From a virus: 20,763 nt of DNA. Both the position numbers and the translations under genes were made by a program. The stretch is from positions 1 through 20,763 of the IMG/VR virus record IMGVR_UViG_3300036806_000210, one strand, 5' to 3'. The stretch's first letter is position 1. Every line of letters begins with the position of its first letter. The notes under the pieces were generated by a model, which was given only the letters and a program-made list of their open reading frames with translations, was not told where the DNA came from and ran no database searches. Positions 8,041 through 15,360 of the stretch are shown piece after piece.

Positions 8041-8057
8041 TTCACGGAATTCGTGAA
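8041..8057 (-). repeat. Short inverted repeat just past the glycosyltransferase gene
   Basis: TTCACG and CGTGAA are separated by five bases, about ten bases after the glycosyltransferase stop. No T-run follows on the minus strand, so it is at most a weak RNA 3' structure or a protein-binding palindrome. Confidence 0.45.
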
Positions 8058-8066
8058 GCAGCACGA

Positions 8067-9128
8067 CTATTTCACTTCAGTAGAATCTTCATCGCGCAAG
8101 CCAAAATAATCCCGCACTGCGTATTGCAGTTTTGGGTTACGGCCGGTCCATTGCCATAGCCCCTGCACGTCATATTTGATATCCCGCAGAGAGTCGAAGC
8201 CGTTTTCGGTAAGCACGGCCCACTTGCTCACATACCTACGATTTGCCTTGGCCCCGTGCCAGTAATGGATGATCGTTCCTGGTACAAATCCAACATTACG
8301 TTTGATGTGCTGCTCGGCCCGCTCTTGCCAGATTCCCCAGTACTGCTTATACGTCTGGTGGATCGCTCGAGGATACGACTTATCGACATTGCCGATTAAT
8401 GCCGACGCCATGTGGTGATCGCCACTGCCTAAGATGGCGATATCGCCTAAGCCGCCGAGATCACTTAATGCGCTGCGGCGCGCCGCCCAGGCGTATCCGG
8501 GATGGTACAGCGGCTTTCCGTTATCGTCTCCATAATAATAACGGCTTTCCCTGTTCGGTTCCCGATCCTCAAAGAGAGGATTGCCCATCTTCGGATGACC
8601 GTTCTGGCAGTAATGCGCCATGAAGCCGTTAAACAGTTTCAGGGGCTCAGAATTAGGCCCCAAATCGAGAGCGTGCGAAAACAACTGCACTACTTGGTAA
8701 TGCTGTAATTGATGCACCGTCTCGGCGGCCCAGTCTGGTCGGGCAAACTGAACGTCTGCATCAATCCAGGCAACATATTCCCAATCGGACGGCAATCGGC
8801 TGATTCCAGCGTTGGTCAGATTCTCCTTGTAGAAGATCTCATTGGGCGATCGTAGTTGAATATGTCGGGGGTTGTTCGCCTGGGTGACTTCGAAATGCCT
8901 GTCTCGTAGCGCGACCTCGACCGTATACAGGATGGCGCCTGCATCGGCGCACATCTTCTCGAACGCCCGATACAGTTTGTACCGTGAATAGTACCTCTTG
9001 GGGTTGAATATGGTGGTTACCACGTACAGCGGTGACGAAACCGGGTGAATGTGGTGCTGATGCTGTGAAGGATGATAGGATGGCGTTCCTTCCAGTGCCG
9101 CGTCAGCTGCGGGTGTAATATACTTCAA
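8067..9128 (-). CDS. Glycosyltransferase with GT-A-like fold
   Basis: A 353-residue protein. After a short His/Pro-rich N-terminus (HPSQHQHHIHPV), residues 34-160 read as a nucleotide-sugar GT-A domain: LYVVTTIFNPKRY opens the fold and WEYVAWIDADVQFARPDW holds the metal-binding DxD (D123, D125). The later text HPGYAWAARRSAL, GSGDHHMASALIG and IIHYWHGAKANRRY resembles the acceptor half of phage-encoded family-2-like enzymes. The start is TTG at 9128, supported by GGGAG seven bases upstream. The acceptor is unknown: virion fibres, host surface sugar, or hydroxymethylated DNA bases are all possible. It lies within the adhesion block, which leans towards protein or surface glycan, but the genome also encodes a TET-TAGT enzyme. 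Confidence 0.72.
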   Translation of the reverse strand: MKYITPAADAALEGTPSYHPSQHQHHIHPVSSPLYVVTTIFNPKRYYSRYKLYRAFEKMCADAGAILYTVEVALRDRHFEVTQANNPRHIQLRSPNEIFYKENLTNAGISRLPSDWEYVAWIDADVQFARPDWAAETVHQLQHYQVVQLFSHALDLGPNSEPLKLFNGFMAHYCQNGHPKMGNPLFEDREPNRESRYYYGDDNGKPLYHPGYAWAARRSALSDLGGLGDIAILGSGDHHMASALIGNVDKSYPRAIHQTYKQYWGIWQERAEQHIKRNVGFVPGTIIHYWHGAKANRRYVSKWAVLTENGFDSLRDIKYDVQGLWQWTGRNPKLQYAVRDYFGLRDEDSTEVK

Positions 9129-9135
9129 CGCATGT

Positions 9136-9140
9136 CTCCC
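9136..9140 (-). promoter_or_regulatory. Ribosome binding site for a TTG start
   Basis: GGGAG on the minus strand, seven bases before TTG 9128. The nearest ATG (9133) runs straight into a stop, so this site identifies TTG as the start of the glycosyltransferase. Confidence 0.6.
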
Positions 9141-9165
9141 GGTGCCGATCGACCCAGATAACGCT

Positions 9166-9666
9166 TCACCCTTCTTTTAGATTCTTTACATTTGTTCCAC
9201 TGAATCGCTTGAACCAACGGATTCGCTTAGTGTCTTCCGGCGGCCGTTCCCAATCGTGATCCTTCATCGGGTAGATAGGCATGGCGCTTTGATATGAATC
9301 TGTCCATTGGCCCCAAGCGTGATGATGATGATCAATTTGCTTTGTGGCTTGATCGAAGCTGGCTACATGCTCGTAGATGATATATGCCTCACCGGCTGCT
9401 ACTGGCATGGTGGCCAGTTCCGCGAGGCTATTAATCTCGTGCCGCTCGTACCACCGTAGGGTGATCTGGAACTGCTGCCCATCTAAGCGGCTCCAGGGCT
9501 GGATCGATTCATCGGAGTCCTGCTGCTGTGCCCATTTACGGTGCTGGTCTACACGGCTGGCCGCTTCATAGCTCGCCGCTGGAGTGAATACGACATAACG
9601 CTTTTCGTGATGGGTGGCGGGAGCCATGAACGCGATCGCGCAAACGATGTAGGGTAAGAGAATCAT
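9166..9666 (-). CDS. Predicted exported or membrane-anchored protein, function unknown
   Basis: A 166-residue protein with a hydrophobic N-terminus (MILLPYIVCAIAFMAPA) resembling a signal peptide, then a polar domain rich in His, Trp and Gln (KRYVVFTPAASYEAASRV, QFQITLRWYERHE, IDHHHHAWGQWTDSY). No enzyme motif is recognised. It begins seven bases after the MuF stop with no visible Shine-Dalgarno, so it is probably coupled to MuF. The lack of a lipobox Cys argues for a cleaved or simple membrane-anchored protein. The His cluster might bind metal, but nothing in the sequence proves this. Confidence 0.6.
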   Translation of the reverse strand: MILLPYIVCAIAFMAPATHHEKRYVVFTPAASYEAASRVDQHRKWAQQQDSDESIQPWSRLDGQQFQITLRWYERHEINSLAELATMPVAAGEAYIIYEHVASFDQATKQIDHHHHAWGQWTDSYQSAMPIYPMKDHDWERPPEDTKRIRWFKRFSGTNVKNLKEG

Positions 9667-9673
9667 AAAATAC

Positions 9674-10495
9674 TTATGCAGCCCGTGGAATGCCGTTTAT
9701 TTTCAGGAATTGGCTCCGAGTCATTCTCGTCACGGCGCCATTGCCATAGACTCGAGCGGGCCAGCTAATCTCTTCCGTGTCGATGAGTGGTTGGCTATCA
9801 CAGCGGCATCCGGGAGATTCCCCCGGACCGTAATGCCCTAGCGTGCTGGCTTCCCCGATCAATGCTTCCGGGGCTGGATCGTCATCAAACGGGCAGATCA
9901 CTTGATCCATGTACCGATGACTTTTGCGTACTCTCGAGTCCCGAGATGTACTCCAGATATAGAACCCCGCACCCACCGCCTCGGCCCGAGCCCGCGTCAG
10001 AGCTGTGATCGACTTCATCGTCTCCGTACGCGCAATCAGGCTGATTCTGCTTTCGCTTAACTGGGAGAGATGCGGCCTCAATTCCTGAGCGATGGTAGCA
10101 GCGCGGGCGCCTTGAATCTGCCGTTTCGATACATATCGTGTAGCCTTCTCAGCCAGCCACTCCGGGAGTGATTGAATCAGCGCCGCGTTTTGCGTCACTA
10201 GCCGGCGCATCTCGACACCAACGCTGCCGTGCAACTCGCTCTGTAGAGCATTGAATACTTCCCTGCCCCGCATGCTTTTCGATGCTGCGGCACGCCAACT
10301 GCGAGCGTTGCGAACGTTTTGCTGAGCGATCATCCGCTTTGCGGTTTCTTCTGATAGTCGAAGAAACTTGGGTGATTGGGCGATGCTTTGGAGCCGTTCC
10401 TGTGTCAGTGGGCCTTTAAGCATGGCTCCAAACAGTTTGCGCAGTTCGGCCGCATATTCCGTGAACGCCCGCTGAGGGGGGCGCCACGTTGTCAT
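9674..10495 (-). CDS. MuF-like minor head protein (SPP1 gp7 / Mu gpF family)
   Basis: A 273-residue protein. Residues about 1-150 are helical and charged. Residues about 150-235 carry the MuF core: ARTETMKSITALTRARAEAV, then YIWSTSRDSRVRKSHRYMD, and PGESPGCRCDSQPLI with the conserved Cys pair at 230 and 232. MuF proteins sit inside the procapsid near the portal and aid head assembly and DNA delivery. The start codon overlaps the stop of the preceding gene by four bases (ATGA), a sign of coupled translation. MuF usually follows the portal gene directly; here it lies upstream, with adhesion genes in between. Confidence 0.88.
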   Translation of the reverse strand: MTTWRPPQRAFTEYAAELRKLFGAMLKGPLTQERLQSIAQSPKFLRLSEETAKRMIAQQNVRNARSWRAAASKSMRGREVFNALQSELHGSVGVEMRRLVTQNAALIQSLPEWLAEKATRYVSKRQIQGARAATIAQELRPHLSQLSESRISLIARTETMKSITALTRARAEAVGAGFYIWSTSRDSRVRKSHRYMDQVICPFDDDPAPEALIGEASTLGHYGPGESPGCRCDSQPLIDTEEISWPARVYGNGAVTRMTRSQFLKINGIPRAA

Positions 10496-10722
10496 ATCTT
10501 AGCGGGACCAGGCAACAATGGCGCACTTGCCGTCGCGGCAGCTTTGGCTTCTTTCGGCTTAATGACTGGACGATAGTAGTCGGCAATTTCCAATATTTCG
10601 AGGTAGGCCTTGGCTAGATCTTCCCACTGCTTCGCAAACCGGCCCATCGGGATATCGCCATCAAACACTTCCCAAACTTCAAACTTTTCGTTGAACGAAA
10701 TACTAAAGCGTTCTGTGGGCAT
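10492..10722 (-). CDS. Small protein coupled to MuF, function unknown
   Basis: A 76-residue protein. It has a beta-rich start (RFSISFNEKFEVWEVFDGD), a predicted helix (QWEDLAKAYLEILEIADYY) and an Ala/Pro/Lys-rich end. It begins nine bases after the Ala-rich fibre gene, with AAAGGA and AGGAGG stretches upstream of the ATG, and ends in a four-base overlap with MuF. I do not recognise the family. The tight coupling suggests a virion or head-assembly partner. Confidence 0.65.
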   Translation of the reverse strand: MPTERFSISFNEKFEVWEVFDGDIPMGRFAKQWEDLAKAYLEILEIADYYRPVIKPKEAKAAATASAPLLPGPAKI

Positions 10723-10731
10723 ATCCTTTCG

Positions 10732-12648
10732 TTAGACCTCCTGGACGGTGATCAATAGATGCCGCACTTTGACCTGACCACTCGCCAACGTAACTGTGTT
10801 GAATACATCGTACACGCCATTAACAGATCCGCCTGAAAGCCTGACCGTTGCGGATGTGTCGCTAAATGTTTCCGTCCCCATCGTTAGTCCTGGCGGCACA
10901 GTCCACGCGCTGGCGTTGATTAAATCCGCGGTGCCCAGTACCGGAGTCCAGTCGAACGCAAAATCTTCCATCGCCCCGGGGTCCTTGACAGTGATAAGCA
11001 TTTCTTCGCTATCGATGATCCACAGCCGCTGCTGATACAGTGCCTCGAACGTGCGGACAGCTACAGCGCCGATCCTTACAAAGTGGATCAGCGCTTTCCA
11101 TACTGCTCCAAACGCTCGGATGGCTACTTGGCGTCCGGCAAAACCAGTATTGCCTGAACTTGCTACTGAAGCGGCCTGCGTTGCGGCCGCCACCGCTCTG
11201 CCCAATTGCTGTAGTTGGCCTAGTCCGCTCCTGGCTGCGGTATGCAGTAAAGCCACGCCCTGATTGATTGCATGGGTGGCAGCGCTTCCAGAATTGGACA
11301 GCGCCGCAATGGCTCGCCCGATTACCGGTATGGCTGTGGGCTGCTGTTGCGCCGTCCGTCCAATGGCGAACATGCGGATAGCCCCGTTAAGGATTCCAGC
11401 GGACGCCTTTGTTGCCGCTACAACGGTACTTTTGACGCTCAGTGTTTTCGCAGCGCTTTGCGTCTTGCCTCTGGCCGCTGTGGCTAATATGGCTTTCCTT
11501 GCGCTATCAACCGTGCCTGTTTGCGCTTTTGCCGCCTCGCCGATGAAGGCCATCAGTATGGCGACCGGTCTAATCGCTGCGCTTGCCGAAGTTATAAGGC
11601 CGGCGCGTAGCGCAACTGAACCCTGTAATAATCTCTGAGTGGCTGAGGTCGATGTGCGGACCCCAACCAGAATACGGCCAACACCTAACCTGGCCACTGC
11701 CGAGATAGATGCCACTATATTGCCGATGGTCATCCACGCATCGGACCCGGCTGATTTTCTAGACGCTGCACCGATTGCCAGCAGCGCTGTCGCTCTGCTA
11801 ACAGCGGTATTGATAATCGCTTTAGCCGCTGTACTGAGTACACCTGTGGGTGCCGCGTTCGCCGCCCACGCTCGCTCCTTAGAGGCAATACCGGTAGTGA
11901 CCGCTTTCGTGTTGCTGGTCGACGGCAGGGTAGGCGCCGAACCTACGGTAAAGAACCGTGTGATCGATTGATTCTGCCCTAATACCTCATTGGCTAATCT
12001 GCTCTTTACGTCGCCCAGTAGGGAGGTAAATGCTGTCCCTAGTACCGCGAAGGTCTGGACGGTGACGCTGACGGTTGCTGCCAGCGTTCGCGCCGCAATC
12101 GCCCCCAGGGCGATACCGATCCCGTTTATTTGCCCGGCCGCTTGTTTCGCTGCCGCGGCAATTTGCAGAGCTATCAGATTCGTTCGGCTTGTAGTGCCAA
12201 CCGCCGTACTGGATGCGACTACCAGTAGTGCCTTGGCCGCTTTACTGGCCGACGCTAAGGCAGTCGACGCAGAGCGTACAGCGGAAACCAATGAGCCGGT
12301 TAGCGCATGGCTTCCGCCCGACATCGCTGCTTTGATAACAGCTACGCTTGTCGTTGTGCCTATCGATGATAGTCGGGCAGATGCCGCTTCGGTATAATTT
12401 GCCTTTGTGGTTTTACTGGCCGAAATCTTGGCGATGAATGCCGCGATTTGCGCTGCGGCCGTGCTGCCGAAGGACCCCCGAAGACTAGCCTCGTTTGACG
12501 CCTTTGTAACGCTGACCGCGCCGGTAGCTTGTGGGGCAAGTCGCGCCATGATAGCCGCCAGTGTCGCGAATACCGTGGTTTGGTTTACCCCTAGTGTTTC
12601 GTTGGCTAAACGGCTGTTCGGCTGCCCGATGAGTGATGTGAAAGCCAT
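10732..12648 (-). CDS. Ala/Ser/Thr-rich fibre protein with C-terminal fibre-tail adaptor domain
   Basis: A 638-residue protein in two parts. Residues 1-545 are low complexity, dominated by Ala, Ser, Thr, Val, Ile and regularly spaced Arg or Lys, like a worn version of the short repeats of some phage fibres. A motif of the form AFTSLxGxxxSRLANExLG occurs at residues 2-20 and again at 206-224, so the shaft may be an old duplication of about 204 residues. Residues about 550-638 (MLITVKDPGAMEDFAFDW, ASAWTVPPGLT, ATVRLSGGSVNGVYDV, TLASGQVKVRHLLITV) match the phage fibre-tail adaptor domain that tethers a fibre to the tail. It starts seven bases after the preceding adhesin gene. The adaptor call is fairly sure; the shaft fold is not. 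Confidence 0.75.
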   Translation of the reverse strand: MAFTSLIGQPNSRLANETLGVNQTTVFATLAAIMARLAPQATGAVSVTKASNEASLRGSFGSTAAAQIAAFIAKISASKTTKANYTEAASARLSSIGTTTSVAVIKAAMSGGSHALTGSLVSAVRSASTALASASKAAKALLVVASSTAVGTTSRTNLIALQIAAAAKQAAGQINGIGIALGAIAARTLAATVSVTVQTFAVLGTAFTSLLGDVKSRLANEVLGQNQSITRFFTVGSAPTLPSTSNTKAVTTGIASKERAWAANAAPTGVLSTAAKAIINTAVSRATALLAIGAASRKSAGSDAWMTIGNIVASISAVARLGVGRILVGVRTSTSATQRLLQGSVALRAGLITSASAAIRPVAILMAFIGEAAKAQTGTVDSARKAILATAARGKTQSAAKTLSVKSTVVAATKASAGILNGAIRMFAIGRTAQQQPTAIPVIGRAIAALSNSGSAATHAINQGVALLHTAARSGLGQLQQLGRAVAAATQAASVASSGNTGFAGRQVAIRAFGAVWKALIHFVRIGAVAVRTFEALYQQRLWIIDSEEMLITVKDPGAMEDFAFDWTPVLGTADLINASAWTVPPGLTMGTETFSDTSATVRLSGGSVNGVYDVFNTVTLASGQVKVRHLLITVQEV

Positions 12649-12655
12649 TCATGCG

Positions 12656-13270
12656 TTACTTGTTTATGGTTCCGTCTGTCAATGGCACGAGATCACTGGC
12701 GCTTGTGCTTAGAGCCAAGAACGCCTGGATATTGCGCTTGCTGGCTGTCGAGCCGATGGTCATTCCCGTCACGCCTGCAGGCCAAACAAACGTACGGCCC
12801 CCGGTAGCGTCTTGGGTAATCACAAATAACAGTGTTTGTCCGGCTATGATGTTGCTAATGGTGGAACTCGTTACATTAGCCGTCAGTGTGATGGCTTGGA
12901 TCTTGCCTAGTGAGGCGTCAAACGTCGGGGTAGTTGAGAACGAAACCGTATTAACCTGAACGCCAACGCGGTCATTGACTACATCTACTTCCTGTTGAGC
13001 CAATGAACCGGCCGTCAGGATCGCTGTTACATTCGCTCCATTGCTGTGTGTAGCGGCAGTGGTTCCTTCCACACTGCTACCGGTGAGCGACGTACCGCTG
13101 ATTGTGGTGATCAGTAGTAATTCATTGTCAATGATGACTCGGAATCCGCCCGTCGCCGCTAGGCCCGCAGCGCTGGCAACGGTGAACGTGACTGGTCGAG
13201 TAGCCGAGGAAATGGCACCGTTTAGTGTGGTGCCGGGATGATTTGACCATACTTCAGGTTGATAAGACAC
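12656..13270 (-). CDS. Two-module virion adhesin or fibre protein
   Basis: A 204-residue protein. Residues about 8-90 form a module common in phage tail and adaptor proteins (GTTLNGAISS, FTVASAAGLAATGGFRVIID, SVEGTTAATHSNGA, ILTAGSL). Residues about 107-197 are the third copy of the module found twice in the fibre at 5799-7178 (NTVSFSTTPTFDASL, ITLTANVTSSTI, TGGRTFVWP). The start is GTG at 13270, supported by GAGG ten bases upstream. It is likely a component of the tail tip or fibre, working with the adaptor-bearing fibre encoded immediately downstream. Confidence 0.75.
   Translation of the reverse strand: MSYQPEVWSNHPGTTLNGAISSATRPVTFTVASAAGLAATGGFRVIIDNELLLITTISGTSLTGSSVEGTTAATHSNGANVTAILTAGSLAQQEVDVVNDRVGVQVNTVSFSTTPTFDASLGKIQAITLTANVTSSTISNIIAGQTLLFVITQDATGGRTFVWPAGVTGMTIGSTASKRNIQAFLALSTSASDLVPLTDGTINK
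12680..12952 (-). repeat. Adhesin module, copy 3
   Basis: Residues about 107-197 of the two-module adhesin. It aligns over its whole length with the modules at 6231-6509 and 5817-6098, sharing FSxTPxF, ITLTxNVTSS, GQ and GRTFVWP. Confidence 0.75.
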
Positions 13271-13280
13271 TCAGGATTTT

Positions 13281-13284
13281 CCTC
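13281..13284 (-). promoter_or_regulatory. Ribosome binding site for a GTG start
   Basis: GAGG on the minus strand ten bases before GTG 13270; it supports this start for the two-module adhesin. Confidence 0.5.
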
Positions 13285-13340
13285 GGCGCTTTTTTGGTAA
13301 GAAGTAGCTAGCGTTTAGCTTTCTCTGTCCTAACGGTGTC

Positions 13341-14288
13341 TTACGAACCACCAGAAGCCAAAGTCAGGGTATAGGTCATACTGATGCTCATGCCGTTGAC
13401 CACGTTAATCGTGGCTGCCGTCAGCGCGCCGGTTGCCGTAACAGCAGGAGAGTTGAGATTGTTTAGCCAGCGCCGATCGTAGAGTGTACCCGAGGATGCG
13501 GCTGTGAATAGACCCCACTCTACAATCGCCAACGAGCTTGTGAAACTTACCGTTGCCACGCTTTGGTATACGCCGCTCGAGGGATTAGTTTGCGTACCAG
13601 CAACGCGCGCCGTACCAGCAGCCGTGGTGAGTGCTGTATCCGCGGCGCCGTTTACGAGTTGACCTGTTGCCGAGGATGCCGTGTATGATCCTGACGCGGT
13701 GAATCCTACCAAGGCTAGGACGGTTGCGGAGATCACCGTCACCTGCCAGGTCGTCGGGCTAGTAAGTCCCGTGCCTGTTACGCCGGTGATCAGCCAAATA
13801 TCATTACTGGTTGCGCCATGCGCGGAGCCGAATGTCAGTTGTAGCTGGCTGCCAACGTTAGATGCCGACGAAATACTGGGCGATGATCCGTGTGCCCCGC
13901 CAGTTCCAAAATCGTGATAATTGATCGCGCTAACGTGCGGAGACGCGCCACCGCTGGCGAAATCGGCCGCTACATACGTTTGGCCGGTAGTGGTGACAAG
14001 CGCCAGCATGCCGGGCAACTGATACAGTGGGTGACCCAGATGTCCAGTGTAATTCTGGAGTTCGTACGCAATGAACGCAGTTAACCCCATTGTTAGCGGG
14101 ATCTTGCCTTCGGCGCGCAGAAGCGTCCAGAGCCGCTCGTACCAGGGCGCCTTTCGGGCCGGATCTTTGGCAACTACCAGTTCACCGAGCGGACGGCCGG
14201 ACACGATGCCAAGGTCTACGATTGAGCCATCGACCTGTGTAACTTTGGCCGAGAGCACCCCATTAAAGATTAGGGTTTGTGCTTGCAT
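13341..14288 (-). CDS. Phage structural protein, probably tail or fibre associated
   Basis: A 315-residue protein that opens the structural block after the terminator. The N-terminal third (residues 1-75) is distinct and charged (KDPARKAPWYERLWTLLRAEGK). Residues about 110-315 match a module widespread in phage structural proteins: INYHDFGTGG, NDIWLITGVTG, ADTALTTAAGTARVAGTQTN, YQSVATVSFTSSLAIVEWGL, TAASSGTLYDRRW and NVVNGMSISMTYTLTLASGG. AAAGGA lies nine bases before the ATG. The middle (residues about 135-205) looks like an inserted beta domain. It may form a tail fibre base or surface decoration; the exact place in the virion is not certain. Confidence 0.7.
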   Translation of the reverse strand: MQAQTLIFNGVLSAKVTQVDGSIVDLGIVSGRPLGELVVAKDPARKAPWYERLWTLLRAEGKIPLTMGLTAFIAYELQNYTGHLGHPLYQLPGMLALVTTTGQTYVAADFASGGASPHVSAINYHDFGTGGAHGSSPSISSASNVGSQLQLTFGSAHGATSNDIWLITGVTGTGLTSPTTWQVTVISATVLALVGFTASGSYTASSATGQLVNGAADTALTTAAGTARVAGTQTNPSSGVYQSVATVSFTSSLAIVEWGLFTAASSGTLYDRRWLNNLNSPAVTATGALTAATINVVNGMSISMTYTLTLASGGS

Positions 14289-14326
14289 TTAGTTTTTTCC
14301 TTTCGATTTGGGGGGTGTCCGCCACT

Positions 14327-14373
14327 AAAAAAGCCCCGGCTAATGCGTCAGGGGGGGTAACGCACGCCAGGGC
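14327..14373 (-). terminator. Strong intrinsic (rho-independent) terminator
   Basis: On the minus strand GCCCTGGC (14373-14366) pairs with GCCGGGGC (14340-14333) through one G-U pair. Inside, TGCGTTA and TGACGCA form a 7-bp inner stem closed by a C7 loop. A run of six T follows at 14332-14327. It lies between the lipoprotein gene (ends 14400) and the structural gene (starts 14288), so it separates the packaging block from the virion block. Confidence 0.85.
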
Positions 14374-14399
14374 CTAGTCGAGGAACAATGGAGGTCAGG

Positions 14400-14834
14400 T
14401 TATTTCAAATTGGTGGAAGTCGTTGGAGGCTGAAGATTTTCGGTAGGTGGAAACACGTCGGGAATGATTGCGTCTTTAGGGGCGGTGGCTAGTCTCCACA
14501 CTTGGAAGTAGTCTTTTGTTGCCCACGCTACCGGAATCTTGACGATGTATCTATTACCCACGCTGCCCCGTGTCACATACGGTATGTAGTCGGGGGCGTT
14601 CTCTTCTAATTCGCTGTCGAAGAAAATGAACGGTGTGCCGTCTTCCGCGAACCACACCCTGACGCGGCCCGTTTCGCCAACCGCTAGATCACTAACGGAA
14701 CGTGGGGTGATTTTCGGGAAAAACTTACCGTTCTCGCCGGATGAGTAGTGAATCTGTGATGGTGCTTGGATCTTGCGCGGCCGAGAGCACCCGACTATCA
14801 GCAAGGCCGCCAGCACTACGGTGAACCATTTCAC
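14400..14834 (-). CDS. Predicted phage lipoprotein, function unknown
   Basis: A 144-residue protein from GTG 14834, four bases after the stop of the gene before it. The N-terminus is a typical lipoprotein signal (KWFTVVLAALLIVGC) with lipobox I-V-G-C, followed by a polar linker. The rest is a small beta-rich domain (VGETGRVRVWFAEDGTPFIF, GNRYIVKIPVAWATKDYF) with a Pro/Thr-rich tail. An upstream ATG at 14897 would give a 165-residue form whose start lies inside the preceding gene and would bury the signal peptide, so I prefer GTG. Possible roles are superinfection exclusion at the membrane, lysis, or host surface change; none is proven. Confidence 0.65.
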   Translation of the reverse strand: MKWFTVVLAALLIVGCSRPRKIQAPSQIHYSSGENGKFFPKITPRSVSDLAVGETGRVRVWFAEDGTPFIFFDSELEENAPDYIPYVTRGSVGNRYIVKIPVAWATKDYFQVWRLATAPKDAIIPDVFPPTENLQPPTTSTNLK

Positions 14835-14838
14835 CGGT

Positions 14839-15126
14839 TTATTGCTTGCGCCGCGCCGCGCCCATGGCGTTAAACCCGTCGAGCACCGCGCGCACATACT
14901 CTTTCGCTATCTTCTTTGCCTGCAAATAAGGACAGCGCGTTTCTGGAACGGGAGTATTGCCGGGCTGGATCGTCAAATGGTTTCCGTGGATAGACAGATT
15001 CAGGCCATTCGATTTCACTATCGAGATCCGAACATGGCTAAACGATTCCGCGGTGATGTCTCGACACGACTCGTGTTCTGAGATTTTGAATACGCCGTGA
15101 GATGGTTGCTGTTTTGCCGGATTCAT
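14839..15126 (-). CDS. Small protein of unknown function
   Basis: A 95-residue protein from ATG 15126, one base past the stop of the 67-residue gene, with AGAG just upstream. The middle is beta-like (HVRISIVKSNGLNLSIHGNH) and the end is a basic helix (LQAKKIAKEYVRAVLDGFNAM). The same frame is open to an ATG at 15318, but that region is occupied by the 67-residue gene in another frame, so the shorter start is preferred. Not recognised. Confidence 0.6.
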   Translation of the reverse strand: MNPAKQQPSHGVFKISEHESCRDITAESFSHVRISIVKSNGLNLSIHGNHLTIQPGNTPVPETRCPYLQAKKIAKEYVRAVLDGFNAMGAARRKQ

Positions 15127-15127
15127 T

Positions 15128-15331
15128 TTACTCTGGTCGGCTTTCAATTCTGTAGCTGCCTGGATAATGCACTCGGATATGCTGTGCCAGTTCCGCTTCC
15201 GTCCGCGCCACCATGTGAGCCCTGCCGGCAATCGGCATAACTCTCGGTGTCTCCGGCCCGTAATCGGTGAACAGTACAGGCACTTCCCGTCTTTTGTCGC
15301 AACAGCCTGATGGAACAAGTACAGTTAACAT
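15128..15331 (-). CDS. Small protein downstream of terL, function unknown
   Basis: A 67-residue protein from ATG 15331, chosen because AGAGGGA lies about eight bases upstream; an in-frame start at 15379 would overlap terL. It has a Cys pair near the start (VPSGCCDKRREVPVLFTDYG), which could bind metal or be chance, and a helical end (RTEAELAQHIRVHYPG). It sits 29 bases after terL and is followed directly by another small gene. Not recognised. Confidence 0.6.
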   Translation of the reverse strand: MLTVLVPSGCCDKRREVPVLFTDYGPETPRVMPIAGRAHMVARTEAELAQHIRVHYPGSYRIESRPE

Positions 15332-15360
15332 GGTATGTCCCTCTATTGCTATTGTATTCT

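Larger units (their letters stand above)
7745..8066 (-). other. 322-base gap with inverted repeats; no certain gene
   Basis: This is the longest stretch without a confident gene. From 7745 to 7870 it is an open in-frame extension of the Ig-like gene. From 7871 to 8066 no convincing minus-strand frame is present, and the region holds two inverted repeats (7900-7973 and 8041-8057). It may be an untranslated leader or a remnant. Confidence 0.5.

Noticed and set aside
11264-12712. Long plus-strand frames, almost continuous in one frame, opposite the Ala-rich fibre gene
   Set aside because: They mirror the skewed composition of the minus-strand gene, are broken by three stops, have no ribosome binding sites and read as low-complexity Ala/Val text. 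The minus-strand frame is unbroken and ends in a recognised adaptor domain.
14839-15318. Longer 159-residue version of the small gene after terL
   Set aside because: The first 64 residues overlap the 67-residue gene that has a good ribosome binding site; ATG 15126 sits directly after that gene's stop.
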